Part shown: in pieces, positions 18,471-28,090 of the stretch | Position numbering within the stretch: the stretch's first letter is position 1 | Layout: each line of letters opens with the position of its first letter | Source: Planctomycetota bacterium | Lineage (GTDB): Bacteria > Planctomycetota > Planctomycetia > Pirellulales > Pirellulaceae | Assembly (NCBI GenBank): GCA_026692845.1 | Contig: JAPLNM010000049.1 | Location: forward strand, 1-64,000 | Reading direction: 5' to 3' | DNA: 64,000 bases | Position numbers and translations under genes: made by a program | The notes under the pieces: model-generated | What the model was told of the DNA's origin: nothing | What the model saw: the letters and a program-made list of their open reading frames with translations, nothing else | Databases searched by the model: none

Positions 18471-20318
18471 TTATTGTCGACGTTTTTCAGCGTAGTGGAA
18501 ATACCCGATCATCATTTCTTCGTAGGTTTGGTCCCCCCAACGGACCCAAGCCTTGGAGTCGGGGTTGTTGAGGTTGGCATCGGAATTGTCGAAGGTCGCT
18601 TCGCAGAACATCCTGGTGCCTGCTGGTAGTTTCATCGGGGTAGCAAGTCGGTATTCGGTTTGCCAATTGAAATCGTAACCGGGGATATCCAGTAGGATTT
18701 CACGTTTGCGGTCTGGGTAGATCAAGCTGTAGCGGAACGATTTGCCTCGCACGTGCATGTGAGGGCTCATCGCCAGGAGTTCGCATTCAGGAAGCTTTTC
18801 CGGGAGAGAGGCGGTGACGCGGTGATCGGAAGCCCCGGGGGGTATTTGGAAATTGAGGCTCACGGCGCTGGTGGTTTTGACCTCGTGGGTGATTTGCTCA
18901 GGATCGGCCAAAATGAATCCGACTTTGCTCAAATCCTTTTGCGCCGTTCCATTAGGTGTGTAGTGGACCTGAAAGATCAGTTCGCTATTTGCGGGGATTC
19001 GCTTGGCATAACCCACGGGCATCATCTCGGCGCGCGTGCCCGGGACGTATCCGGCCAAGAAGGATCGTGCTCCTCCTAGATCTCTTTTTTTAGAGCCTTT
19101 GTCTCGCACAAACACCAACACATGGTGGACCACTTCGCGAGCCCCGGGGATGATCTCCATGCCTTGGACCCACAGGTCTTTGTCGTTGTTCATGTCGGCG
19201 CGGAAGTACTGGTAATTGACCACCCCAGTTTTAGAGACACTGTAGGGCCGATCGCTCATCGGGATGATGAGGTCGGGGGTTTTGGGCAATAGCCATCCGG
19301 TGTTCTCGGCGATACGGTCGGTCTGGGGCTTGGCCTCCAAACTCGTATCCCCTCGCCGTTTGCCTTGCGATACCCATTGTTCAATCAGGTCGAGTTCTTT
19401 TTGGCTCAAACGTCGTTCGTTGCGGAACTGAGCATGCTCGTCGGTCGCATGCCATGGGGGCATGGTTTTGTTTTGGGTGACTTCGAGAATCATGTCGGCC
19501 CAAGCCGCCGCGTCGTCATAGCTCGACAAGTCCATCGGACCGATATCTCCGGCGCGATGGCAAGAGACGCAGCGACTCGCAAGCAGGTGCGAGATGTGCT
19601 GAGCATAGTTGATCGTTTGGGCATCCTCGGCCGACTCGGCCTTCGATCGATTCCGACCGATCAAGCACCCAGAGGCTTGGGCCCACGACGTCGCGATGGG
19701 ACGTTGGGCGATGAGCGAATCGATGGCATCGGCAAGTTCGTTTTGGGTCGGTGCCTCGCGAGAAAATCCGATGCCGTGCTGGTCGTCGATTCGGCCTAGA
19801 TAACGAATGGTGTTTTGAGCATCGATCAGGCAGACCTCGGGGGTTCGGGTCGCACCGAGCAAATCTGAGAGCGATTGGTCGGGATCCTTGAGGAAAGGGG
19901 TTTGGAGTTCAAAGCGGCGAGCATGGGCAGCCATCTCGGCCAAGGAGTCCTGGATGTTCGGGTCGATAGCGACAAAGCCGATCCCCTGCTCTCGGTACTT
20001 CTTGCTCAACTCCTCGATTCGAGGCGTGTACTGCTTGGCTAGCGGGCATTCGGTTCCAAGGAACACCACGACGGTCCCTTTGGCCCCTGCCAGTTCGGTC
20101 CATGTCCACTGTTTTCCCAAGCAATCGGTTTTTTCGATTTTCGCAATCGCATCGATCTTCTTGCCAAGCGATTGGCTGGCCGTCAAGGCCGCCTGGCGGG
20201 TCGCTTGGGGCTCAGGAGATCCAGGAGACTCCGGAGACTCAGCCGTCGGGACATTCTGGCCCCATGCCGAGCCAATCAGCAGAAAGCTAGCCAAGAGCAA
20301 AAGGGGGGATCGTTTCAT
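18471..20318 (-). CDS. Secreted fusion: redoxin, c-type heme motif, and copper type II monooxygenase-like region
   Basis: FLGTECPLAKQYTPRIEELSKKYREQGIGFVAIDPN; SRCVSCHRAGDIGPM; HHVLVFVRDKG, FQVHYTPNG, MSPHMHVRGKSFRY. Confidence 0.85.
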   Translation of the reverse strand: MKRSPLLLLASFLLIGSAWGQNVPTAESPESPGSPEPQATRQAALTASQSLGKKIDAIAKIEKTDCLGKQWTWTELAGAKGTVVVFLGTECPLAKQYTPRIEELSKKYREQGIGFVAIDPNIQDSLAEMAAHARRFELQTPFLKDPDQSLSDLLGATRTPEVCLIDAQNTIRYLGRIDDQHGIGFSREAPTQNELADAIDSLIAQRPIATSWAQASGCLIGRNRSKAESAEDAQTINYAQHISHLLASRCVSCHRAGDIGPMDLSSYDDAAAWADMILEVTQNKTMPPWHATDEHAQFRNERRLSQKELDLIEQWVSQGKRRGDTSLEAKPQTDRIAENTGWLLPKTPDLIIPMSDRPYSVSKTGVVNYQYFRADMNNDKDLWVQGMEIIPGAREVVHHVLVFVRDKGSKKRDLGGARSFLAGYVPGTRAEMMPVGYAKRIPANSELIFQVHYTPNGTAQKDLSKVGFILADPEQITHEVKTTSAVSLNFQIPPGASDHRVTASLPEKLPECELLAMSPHMHVRGKSFRYSLIYPDRKREILLDIPGYDFNWQTEYRLATPMKLPAGTRMFCEATFDNSDANLNNPDSKAWVRWGDQTYEEMMIGYFHYAEKRRQ

Positions 20319-20652
20319 GGGATTGCTTTGGGAGTCGGATCGATGAAGGGAAATGAAAATGCCGCGTCGAGCGCGATCGCGTTTCGAGGGAAACATCCTC
20401 GTCGTATTCGCGTTGGGTCAGGATTCCTTGGATTTTAGTAAACAGGATCGAAAGGTTCAACGCAATGTCTTTCAGCGATCGCAATTGGCACCAAGGTTTC
20501 AGGCTCGGGAAGATTTTCTTCCGAGAAAGCCTACAAGAAAGCCTAGGGGAGTGCTAGCGAAGCCCCCCTTAGCGCGTGTATGCTTGGGCGCAGTTCTAGT
20601 CTCGACGTTCTCGGCTCGTCCCCTTATCCCCAGGTTCTGGCAAGGATTATCC

Positions 20653-21291
20653 ATGATTCTTTCCGGTGAAGAGATTCGCACTCGATTGGGATCGGACGTG
20701 TGCATCTGTCCCTTTGCAGATGAGCATTGCAATCCCAACAGCTACGATTTGACCCTTCACAACGAACTTCTGGTCTACGAAGAAGTCGTGCTGGATATTA
20801 AAGAACCCAATCGCTTTCGAAGACTTCGCATCCCCGAAGATGGATTGATCTTGAGCCCAGGACAACTCTACCTCGGACGGACGGTCGAATACACCGAAAC
20901 CCATCGGTTGGTGCCGATGATTTCAGGCCGATCCTCGCTGTCGCGGTTGGGTCTGTTTGTTCACGGATCGGGCGGCTTTGGAAGCATCGGTTATCGTGGC
21001 CACTGGACGATCGAGCTGTATACCATTCAGCCGATTCGGATCTACCCAGGCGTGAAAATCTGCCAGATCGCCTACCAAGAAATCATCGGTAACGTTCGCG
21101 AGTGCTGTTCGAGCAAGTACCAAAACAGCCTCGATATCCAACCGAGTTTGATGTTCAAAGAGTTCTCCGGCAGACGCGAGTACGAACAACTGCAACTCGA
21201 TTTCGATACGTTGGCTGCCTCGTGCGTCGAACAGTGCGTCTCGCAGGCATTAGGCGAACATTCCGGGGAAGAGCCATCCCATTACGTTTGA
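20653..21291 (+). CDS. dcd: dCTP deaminase
   Basis: MILSGEEIRTRLG, NPNSYDLTLHN, ISGRSSLSRLGLFVH, GHWTIELYTIQPIRIYPGVKICQI. Confidence 0.85.
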   Translation: MILSGEEIRTRLGSDVCICPFADEHCNPNSYDLTLHNELLVYEEVVLDIKEPNRFRRLRIPEDGLILSPGQLYLGRTVEYTETHRLVPMISGRSSLSRLGLFVHGSGGFGSIGYRGHWTIELYTIQPIRIYPGVKICQIAYQEIIGNVRECCSSKYQNSLDIQPSLMFKEFSGRREYEQLQLDFDTLAASCVEQCVSQALGEHSGEEPSHYV

Positions 21292-21346
21292 GAAAATACC
21301 CCCGCCCAGACCTTTAGTACACGGACCCCTAGTACCAGGAGCGATC

Positions 21347-21781
21347 ATGACAGCGATGTCCCGAGCCCAGATCGAGGCAGTTATTCCGCATCGCAAGCCG
21401 ATGCTGCTTGTCGATGAAGTTCTAGAACAAACCGACTCGACAATCCATTGCGTCAAGACTTTCCAGCCCGATGAGTTCTTCCTGCAAGGACACTTCCCGA
21501 ACTTCCCTCTGGTCCCCGGTGTGATCCTGTGCGAATGCTGCTTGCAAAGCGGCGCGATCCTCCTGGCACACCTTACCCCGAGCCAAGGCGTCGTGCCTGT
21601 GGCCACGCGGATCGACGGAGCGAAGTTCAAGCGGATGGTCCGACCGGGCCAGAAGGTCGATATCCAGGTGGTCTTGAAGGAAGTCGTTTCCAGCGCCTAC
21701 TTTATGTCCGGCAAGGTGACCGTCGAAGGTCAGCTAGCCGCCCGATTGGACTTTGCCTGTAGCGTCGCTAAACCCGAATAA
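21347..21781 (+). CDS. fabZ: 3-hydroxyacyl-[ACP] dehydratase, FabZ family
   Basis: IPHRKPMLLVDEV, FLQGHFPNFPLVPGVILCECCLQ. Confidence 0.88.
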   Translation: MTAMSRAQIEAVIPHRKPMLLVDEVLEQTDSTIHCVKTFQPDEFFLQGHFPNFPLVPGVILCECCLQSGAILLAHLTPSQGVVPVATRIDGAKFKRMVRPGQKVDIQVVLKEVVSSAYFMSGKVTVEGQLAARLDFACSVAKPE

Positions 21782-21796
21782 GTCAGCAGCTTGACC

Positions 21797-22111
21797 ATGA
21801 CCAATTCCTTGAAAATCATCCCCTTGGATGGGCATGCAAGCGCACCGATCGAAATGCCCGAGCGATTTCGATTGGAGGTCGTCTACTTCATGACCCCCAA
21901 TGACACCCAAGGTGCCCCGAAACTCGGGCCCAATGAATACTGGATCGAACCACAAAATGTAGATCGTTGGTTGGATGACGGTTGTTTCTCCGTGGTTTCT
22001 CCCTTGGACGCCGAGTCGGTCGCCGAGATCGAATTGAGCGAAGATCATGAACGGTGGTTGGAGTGGCTCAAGAAGTATCAAATCACAAAAGTTCGAATCG
22101 TCAGACCGTAG
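21797..22111 (+). CDS. Small protein of unknown function between fabZ and folA
   Basis: Co-directional 104-aa ORF filling the gap with tight spacing; no family recognised. Confidence 0.6.
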   Translation: MTNSLKIIPLDGHASAPIEMPERFRLEVVYFMTPNDTQGAPKLGPNEYWIEPQNVDRWLDDGCFSVVSPLDAESVAEIELSEDHERWLEWLKKYQITKVRIVRP

Positions 22112-22128
22112 CTCCCAGCCAGCCCCGC

Positions 22129-22620
22129 ATGCGGCTTGTCGTGGCCATGGCCCGCAACGGCACGATCGGTCTGCAGGACCGCTTGCCCTGGAAACTTCGA
22201 TCCGACTTGATGCGTTTCAAACGCTTGACCATGGGCCAAACCCTCCTGATGGGCCGCAAGACCTACGAGTCGATCGGAAAACTCCTCCCAGGCCGCACCA
22301 CCATGATCCTCACAAGGCAGGTCGATTACCATGTCGCCGGGGCGATCGTCGTGCACGATCTACAGCAAGCCTGCGCGCGAGTCCCTGAGGGACAAGCTCT
22401 TTTCGTCGTCGGTGGGGCAGAGATCTATCGCCAATGCCTAGCATCGGTCGACCTGATCCACCTGACACGTGTCCTGGCCGATATCGACGGCGATACAGTG
22501 TTGGACGAACTACCATTGCACGAGTTTTCCCTGGTAGAAAGCGAGTCGGTTCCAAGCGATTTGCACAACGATTGGCCCTCGCGATACGAACGCTACGAGC
22601 GTCGAAAAAACCAAGTCTGA
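22129..22620 (+). CDS. folA: Dihydrofolate reductase
   Basis: RLVVAMARNGTIGLQDRLPWKLRSDLMRFKRLTMGQTLLMGRKTYESIG, FVVGGAEIYRQCL. Confidence 0.94.
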   Translation: MRLVVAMARNGTIGLQDRLPWKLRSDLMRFKRLTMGQTLLMGRKTYESIGKLLPGRTTMILTRQVDYHVAGAIVVHDLQQACARVPEGQALFVVGGAEIYRQCLASVDLIHLTRVLADIDGDTVLDELPLHEFSLVESESVPSDLHNDWPSRYERYERRKNQV

Positions 22621-22882
22621 AACCTGACGGGTTTTCCACCGACTTCGGGACCGTCGCTTGTTTATAAACGACATTTCTACCCGACGGTTTGGTCCGTTCT
22701 TTACGGCATCTTCACACGCCCAAAGGAAAAACTTTAAGCTTCTTGTCCATTCTTGTTTGACTCGAATGCTAGCAATCCTAAAATCCGGACCCGCTCGGCA
22801 GGCCACTCGGTTCGGCATCGAATCCTAGAGGCCTTTCGAGCAACGATCGGGGAGGTACCCGGTCGAGGATTTTTTTGGACAA

Positions 22883-24586
22883 ATGTCGCAGGGTTCGGAG
22901 ATTGCGATGCTCGAAGCGCATGATGTTGCTGAGGCACAAAACCGGTTGGTTCCGCAGTTGGCTGCGACCCTCCGACAAAGGCTGGGCATGGATCGCATGA
23001 ATCTGTGGTTTGGACCGCAGGTCGGCTGGCAAGTCACAGCCGATCAGAAGCTCCAAGTCCTTGTCGGATCGACCTTTGTGTCCGAATGCATCCTGAGAAT
23101 GTTTCGCGAGGATCTCCGAAGCGTGGTTTCTGAGGTTTTTGGCGATGGTTGGGGTTTTGAGCTCCATGTCGCCCAACCAACTCCCATCCAGGAGACAAAC
23201 CCGGCCTGCTCCAAGGAGAATTCTCCCGGGAAATCCGCTCCCGGCGGTCGCAAGCCCCCACAGATCGCTTACCATGGAGGTTCGAGTCAACGCCCTGATC
23301 AACCTCCCGTACCGCCCACTCCAAGCCCCGCTCCTGTGAACGCAATCCCTCTTGTTGCCGTACCCCAAGCGTCTGGACCGACGGATTGCGATCCTGCGGT
23401 CCAGACGCTTGCTGGCCCTTTGAGGTTGGTCCGCGCAGAGGATTCTCGATCCGCAGACCTTCACCCCAACGCGCCGCAGCCTCAAGGCAACTTGCCTGAC
23501 GATGGGAACCTCCAGGATCGGGAAATGGACCGATTGGTCGCGATGCGCCGCCAACAGGAAAGGCGCTGGGACGAGTTCATCGTCGGCTCGCATAACCGAT
23601 TCGCTTGGACGGCCTGCCAGATGGTACTCGAGCGGCCCGGGCAGATCAGTCCGTTGTTGATTCACGGTCCGCACGGGGTCGGCAAGACGCATTTGGCCGT
23701 CGGGTTGTCTCAAAGGCTCAAGCAACAGCAGCGGTATCGCCGAGCTATCTTCCTAACCGGCGAACAATTTACGATCGAGTACACCGAGAACGCCAAATCG
23801 GGGGGCTTTGCCAGCTTCCGCAAGAAGTACCGCGACGTCGAAGTCTTGGTCATCGACGATGTCCAGTTCTGCTTGGGCAAATCCGGCACGCTGATCGAAC
23901 TGCGCAACACGATCGACATGCTGCTTCGTGAGTCGCGTCAGGTCATTCTGGTATCCGACCGAGGATTGCACGAACTCGACGGTCTGGGGAATGATCTGCA
24001 TGCAAGGCTTTCGGGGGGCATGATCTGTCCGATCGAACCGATGGACGCCCAGACTCGACGGTCCTTGCTCAGCCGCCTGTGCTCGCAACACTCCTTGAGC
24101 ATCGACGAAGATGTCTTGGGCTGGATCTCCGAGCAATGCGGCTCGGATGCACGCGTCCTGCAAGGCATTGTGCTTCGCTTGGTAGCCAAGCATCGAATGC
24201 TCGGACATGCGCTCAGTGCTGAAGAAGCCACCAGCGCCATCGGCGACATCATCCGTGCGAATCGTCCGATCGTTCGTTTGCACGACATCGAACAAGCCGT
24301 TTGCAAAGCCTTCGGATTGGAGCATCAGAAGCTCCAAACGAAATCCAAGTGCCAGTCGTTGAGCCAACCGAGGATGCTCGCGATGTTCCTTGCTCGCAAA
24401 CACACCCGTACTGCCCTCTCGGAAATCGGCGAATACTTCGGCAACCGCCAGCATTCGACGGTCATCTCCGCTCAGAAAAAAGTCGAAAGCTGGATCGATG
24501 GCAAAGAATCCCTGCAAGTAGGCAACACCTCGATGCAAGTTCCCGATATCCTTCGCTCGCTAGAAGCCGCTCTACAGGTCGGCTAA
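22883..24586 (+). CDS. dnaA: Chromosomal replication initiator protein DnaA
   Basis: Domain III Walker A GPHGVGKTHL, Walker B VLVIDDVQF; C-terminal domain IV LAMFLARKHTRTALSEIGEYFGNRQHSTVISAQKKV. Confidence 0.9.
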   Translation: MSQGSEIAMLEAHDVAEAQNRLVPQLAATLRQRLGMDRMNLWFGPQVGWQVTADQKLQVLVGSTFVSECILRMFREDLRSVVSEVFGDGWGFELHVAQPTPIQETNPACSKENSPGKSAPGGRKPPQIAYHGGSSQRPDQPPVPPTPSPAPVNAIPLVAVPQASGPTDCDPAVQTLAGPLRLVRAEDSRSADLHPNAPQPQGNLPDDGNLQDREMDRLVAMRRQQERRWDEFIVGSHNRFAWTACQMVLERPGQISPLLIHGPHGVGKTHLAVGLSQRLKQQQRYRRAIFLTGEQFTIEYTENAKSGGFASFRKKYRDVEVLVIDDVQFCLGKSGTLIELRNTIDMLLRESRQVILVSDRGLHELDGLGNDLHARLSGGMICPIEPMDAQTRRSLLSRLCSQHSLSIDEDVLGWISEQCGSDARVLQGIVLRLVAKHRMLGHALSAEEATSAIGDIIRANRPIVRLHDIEQAVCKAFGLEHQKLQTKSKCQSLSQPRMLAMFLARKHTRTALSEIGEYFGNRQHSTVISAQKKVESWIDGKESLQVGNTSMQVPDILRSLEAALQVG

Positions 24587-24612
24587 AGCCTCTTGGGCTC
24601 GTTGCGAACGCT

Positions 24613-24981
24613 CTACTTCCACTTGCCTTGAAACACCTCGAGCACGTAATCCTGCACGTGCGGGAACCTTTTGCGGTTCGATTGGATTTCAAGCAATCTT
24701 CGATAGCCACGCGTGATGAGTTCTTTCCTCGTCGCTGCGTACTGAGCATCGAGGTCTTGGATTCCAAAGCCCTCGGGAGCTAGCGGCGGATTTTCAAAAC
24801 GCTCATCGCAAATGAATTGAGCAAGGACTGGATTGCATCGCAGATGGCACTCGGAGCTCAGATGGAGCGTCTCGGGGTCAATCTCCCCAATCACGTAACG
24901 CAAGTACAGGGCGCTGTCCGACAACGTCTCGACCTCCGAGCCGCAGACTCTGCACAGATACCCCTGGTCGCATTTGGCCAT
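24613..24981 (-). CDS. Small Cys-rich protein of unknown function
   Basis: MAKCDQGYLCRVCGSEVE..SSECHLRCNPVLAQFICD; 3-nt gap to dapB. Confidence 0.65.
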   Translation of the reverse strand: MAKCDQGYLCRVCGSEVETLSDSALYLRYVIGEIDPETLHLSSECHLRCNPVLAQFICDERFENPPLAPEGFGIQDLDAQYAATRKELITRGYRRLLEIQSNRKRFPHVQDYVLEVFQGKWK

Positions 24982-24984
24982 GGC

Positions 24985-25785
24985 TTATAGCCCCAAAACA
25001 TCGGCCATCGAGTACAGACCGGGGGTTTTGCCAATGAGAAACTTTGCCGCTGAGATCGCTCCCGATGCATAGCTATCTCTGCTGGAGGCCGCGACTCGGA
25101 TTTCCACAAGCTCCCCGATCATTCCAAAGACGACTGTGTGCTGGCCGACATCGTCTCCAACACGCACTGCATGGTAACCGATCTCGTTGTGAGGTCGCTT
25201 TCCGACCATCCCTTGACGTCCGTGCACGTGGCCATCGATCCGCATCTGCTGGGCAATGATCTGCCCGAGCTTGATAGCCGTACCGCTAGGACTGTCTTCC
25301 TTGTAGCGGTGATGGCGTTCGATGATCTCGACGTCGGCCCCACCTGGCACATCCTTGAACGCCTTGGCGGCTTGCTCGACGAGCTTCATGCCGATGTTGA
25401 CCGCCACGCTGGTGTTGGGGGCAAGACAAATCGGAATCTTCGTCGAGGCCTCTGCGATTGCGTCGAGGTCCATCGTCTCTAGACCTGTCGTCGCAATCAC
25501 CATACTCGATCGCCGCTGGACGCATTGTTCCAAGGCCCGCATGCAACCGTCCGGACTCGAAAAGTCGATCGCACAATCGAACGCATCGGGCCAACGATCG
25601 CCGATGGCTAAGCCCATCGGCTCAAGACCCGAGAAACTCCCCGCATCGTGCCCAATTGCCGTCGATCCAGTGCGAACCAATGCTCCGACGATCTGAACTT
25701 GAGGATCCATCGATCCGAGTGCCAAAAGTCGCTTGCCGTTTCGGCCAGAGGCTCCGTGGATGACAAGTGCAATCTTAGAAGTCAT
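24985..25785 (-). CDS. dapB: 4-hydroxy-tetrahydrodipicolinate reductase
   Basis: IALVIHGASGRNGKRLL, IDFSSPDG, ERHHRYKEDSPSGTAIKLG. Confidence 0.93.
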   Translation of the reverse strand: MTSKIALVIHGASGRNGKRLLALGSMDPQVQIVGALVRTGSTAIGHDAGSFSGLEPMGLAIGDRWPDAFDCAIDFSSPDGCMRALEQCVQRRSSMVIATTGLETMDLDAIAEASTKIPICLAPNTSVAVNIGMKLVEQAAKAFKDVPGGADVEIIERHHRYKEDSPSGTAIKLGQIIAQQMRIDGHVHGRQGMVGKRPHNEIGYHAVRVGDDVGQHTVVFGMIGELVEIRVAASSRDSYASGAISAAKFLIGKTPGLYSMADVLGL

Positions 25786-25837
25786 AGTCTGCTCGGCAAA
25801 AAGATTTATCAGGGGCCAATGTTGCAAGGCCCGTTAT

Positions 25838-26320
25838 CTAATCCGAAGCGACCAGCTCGTGCAAGGCCTCTAAGACCGCAGCGTCATGCCCGTCGACACT
25901 GACTTTCTTCCAAACACGAGCCACCTTGCCCTGCGCATCGATCAAATACGTGCTCCGCTGGATCCCCATCGATTTCTTTCCGTACATGTTCTTCTCCCGC
26001 CAAGCTCCATACTTCTCGGCAACCTCGTGGTCCTCATCGGCCAGCAACGGAAAGTTCAAAGAGTACTTGTCCCGGAATTTCGCATGCGATGCCGACGAGT
26101 CGGTACTGACCCCCAAAACGACCGCTCCGAGCTTCTTGAAGGCCTCGGCCTGATCGCGAAACGCACAAGCCTCCTTGGTGCACCCAGGCGTATCGTCCTT
26201 GGGGTAAAAGTAAAGGACCACCGGTGAGCCTTTGAAATCCGAGAGCTTGACCTTCTTGCCTTGGGCATCCAAAAGATTCAACGCCGGGGCCTTGGTTCCC
26301 ACTTCGAGCCAATCGGACAT
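25838..26320 (-). CDS. bcp: Thioredoxin-dependent peroxiredoxin (BCP/PrxQ family)
   Basis: [41 protein letters not shown]. Confidence 0.94.
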   Translation of the reverse strand: MSDWLEVGTKAPALNLLDAQGKKVKLSDFKGSPVVLYFYPKDDTPGCTKEACAFRDQAEAFKKLGAVVLGVSTDSSASHAKFRDKYSLNFPLLADEDHEVAEKYGAWREKNMYGKKSMGIQRSTYLIDAQGKVARVWKKVSVDGHDAAVLEALHELVASD

Positions 26321-26670
26321 GGAAAATTCTCCTTTTGAAAATGGTTTGATGTTCCTCGCGACAAAGCCGTCCTTCGACGAATGCCGTGGTTCTATCGGCT
26401 TTTTCCCCACCAGGGAAATCGTTCCGCACCCCAACAGCAATCTCTTGGCGAGCTTCCAAGGGACGCAGATTGCCATGAAAAGACCCATTGAGTGTAGAAA
26501 AGAGGCAAATATTCTCCCTAATTCTTCACGTACCCATTGGGAATTTTGTTGCGAAGCGGTTTTTCGACCCGCTAAATTACCTACACGGGCCAGGGATTGA
26601 TCCTTAGGCCCGCTGGTACTTTTCTATGCTTGCGCTCTTTCTTGTGCCCTTTTTTGTTTGGAGTCCGACA

Positions 26671-27669
26671 ATGACTTATTCTTTTTTGTCGACGAAGTGC
26701 GGTGCTCACCAGCATCCTCGCCGTGCTCTAGCTCAACGAGGCTTTACCTTGGTTGAACTCTTGGTCGTCATCGCCATCATCGGAGTATTGGTGGGGTTGC
26801 TATTGCCGGCCGTGCAAGCCGCACGCGAGGCGGCCCGCCGTGCCGATTGCCAAAACCGGATGCGACAAATCGTGCTCGCATCCCACAACTACGAGTCGGC
26901 CACCAAACGCCTTCCAGGCTACGCCGGGGAGCACGCTCCCCTTGCGGTCAATATGGTCGGCGGCATCGTCAGGAACGACAAAAAAGGGGTCCCCTGGATG
27001 GTCCAAATCCTGCCGCACATGGAACAAGAACAACTGGCAAAAAACCTCAGCCGTATCTGCGATACCGTTCCTGGTACCGTGCCTATCTCTCAAACCGACT
27101 ACAGCTTCATCGAAGCAGTCGTCCAAGGCTTTTACTGCCCTAGCCGTCGCGACGCGAAGTCCTATCCGCTAATGGCTCCCTTCAAGGATCGGTATGGCGA
27201 ATATGGCGCTAGAACCGACTATGCGATGTGCGGAGGTGCCGCCTACAGCTCCGATCCGAACCTAGCCGGTGTCGATCTAGAGAAAGAGGGAGTTTGGTCG
27301 CTCGGGAATAAAATCCAAATGAAAGAGATCACCGATGGGACGAGCAATACGCTCTTCATCGGCGAGAAAGCCATGAGTTCGATTCGCTACAAGACCGGCA
27401 GCGATTACGGTGATAGGGCCCCTCTGGCCGGCATGCCCGAATACAGCGGCGTGACGAATTCGTATGTGCGCTTCATCGCTCGCGGGACCCATTCGGATGT
27501 CCCCGATAGCTGTACCTCCTGCCACGATTTCGGCAGTGCTCACATCCCAGGCTGGAACGCAGTCATGGCCGACGGTTCGATCCGGACAGTCAGCTACAAC
27601 GCCGATATGAAGATCCTCAAAGCCGTCGCATCGATCGCCGGACAAGAGGTCGGAACGTTGGACAACTAA
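26671..27669 (+). CDS. DUF1559 domain-containing pseudopilin-like protein
   Basis: Type IV pilin-like N-terminus ALAQRGFTLVELLVVIAIIGVLVGLLLPAVQAAREAARRADCQNRMRQIVLASHNYE; H-X9-DG-like C-terminus (FGSAHIPGWNAVMADGSI). Confidence 0.95.
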   Translation: MTYSFLSTKCGAHQHPRRALAQRGFTLVELLVVIAIIGVLVGLLLPAVQAAREAARRADCQNRMRQIVLASHNYESATKRLPGYAGEHAPLAVNMVGGIVRNDKKGVPWMVQILPHMEQEQLAKNLSRICDTVPGTVPISQTDYSFIEAVVQGFYCPSRRDAKSYPLMAPFKDRYGEYGARTDYAMCGGAAYSSDPNLAGVDLEKEGVWSLGNKIQMKEITDGTSNTLFIGEKAMSSIRYKTGSDYGDRAPLAGMPEYSGVTNSYVRFIARGTHSDVPDSCTSCHDFGSAHIPGWNAVMADGSIRTVSYNADMKILKAVASIAGQEVGTLDN

Positions 27670-27820
27670 TCCGTGAAGCACGAACAATCGTTTAACTAAG
27701 CACGAGCACGGCATTTGTGACTGGATGCCAGATCGGCCGCGATCAGCGAGGCCGAGAAGTTGACTCAGCACAAGTCACTAACGACCGATAGTGGTCTTGG
27801 TCTGCATTGCTCTGTTTTGG

Positions 27821-28070
27821 CTGTTCGTCGTGCTCGTGCTCAGTCCGCCGCGGCGGACGGTGCTCGTGCTCGTACTCGATGTCCAGAGTATACTCGCTCA
27901 GGGATTCCGTCTATCGGCAGCGAGGTTTCAAAAGCATTCGCGACGTATTCGATCGAAAGGCAATAGACATCAAGTCGATCATGATCAAACAACTATTCAG
28001 TCCCAGTTTCCTCGATTCGATTACGAGCACCGTTTCACTGAGCACGAGCACGAGTACGAGCACGACGAAA
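27821..28070. repeat. Inverted arrays of GTGCTC / GAGCAC hexamers
   Basis: cgtcgtgctcgtgctcagt (about 27826) and gtgctcgtgctcgtactcg (about 27861) face actgagcacgagcacgagtacgagcacgacg (about 28036). Confidence 0.75.
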
Positions 28071-28090
28071 TCCGATGCGATGCACAAACC

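Noticed and set aside
22621-22882. oriC next to dnaA
   Set aside because: No cluster of DnaA-box-like 9-mers or strong AT-rich unwinding region seen; only a single ttttccacc-like match.
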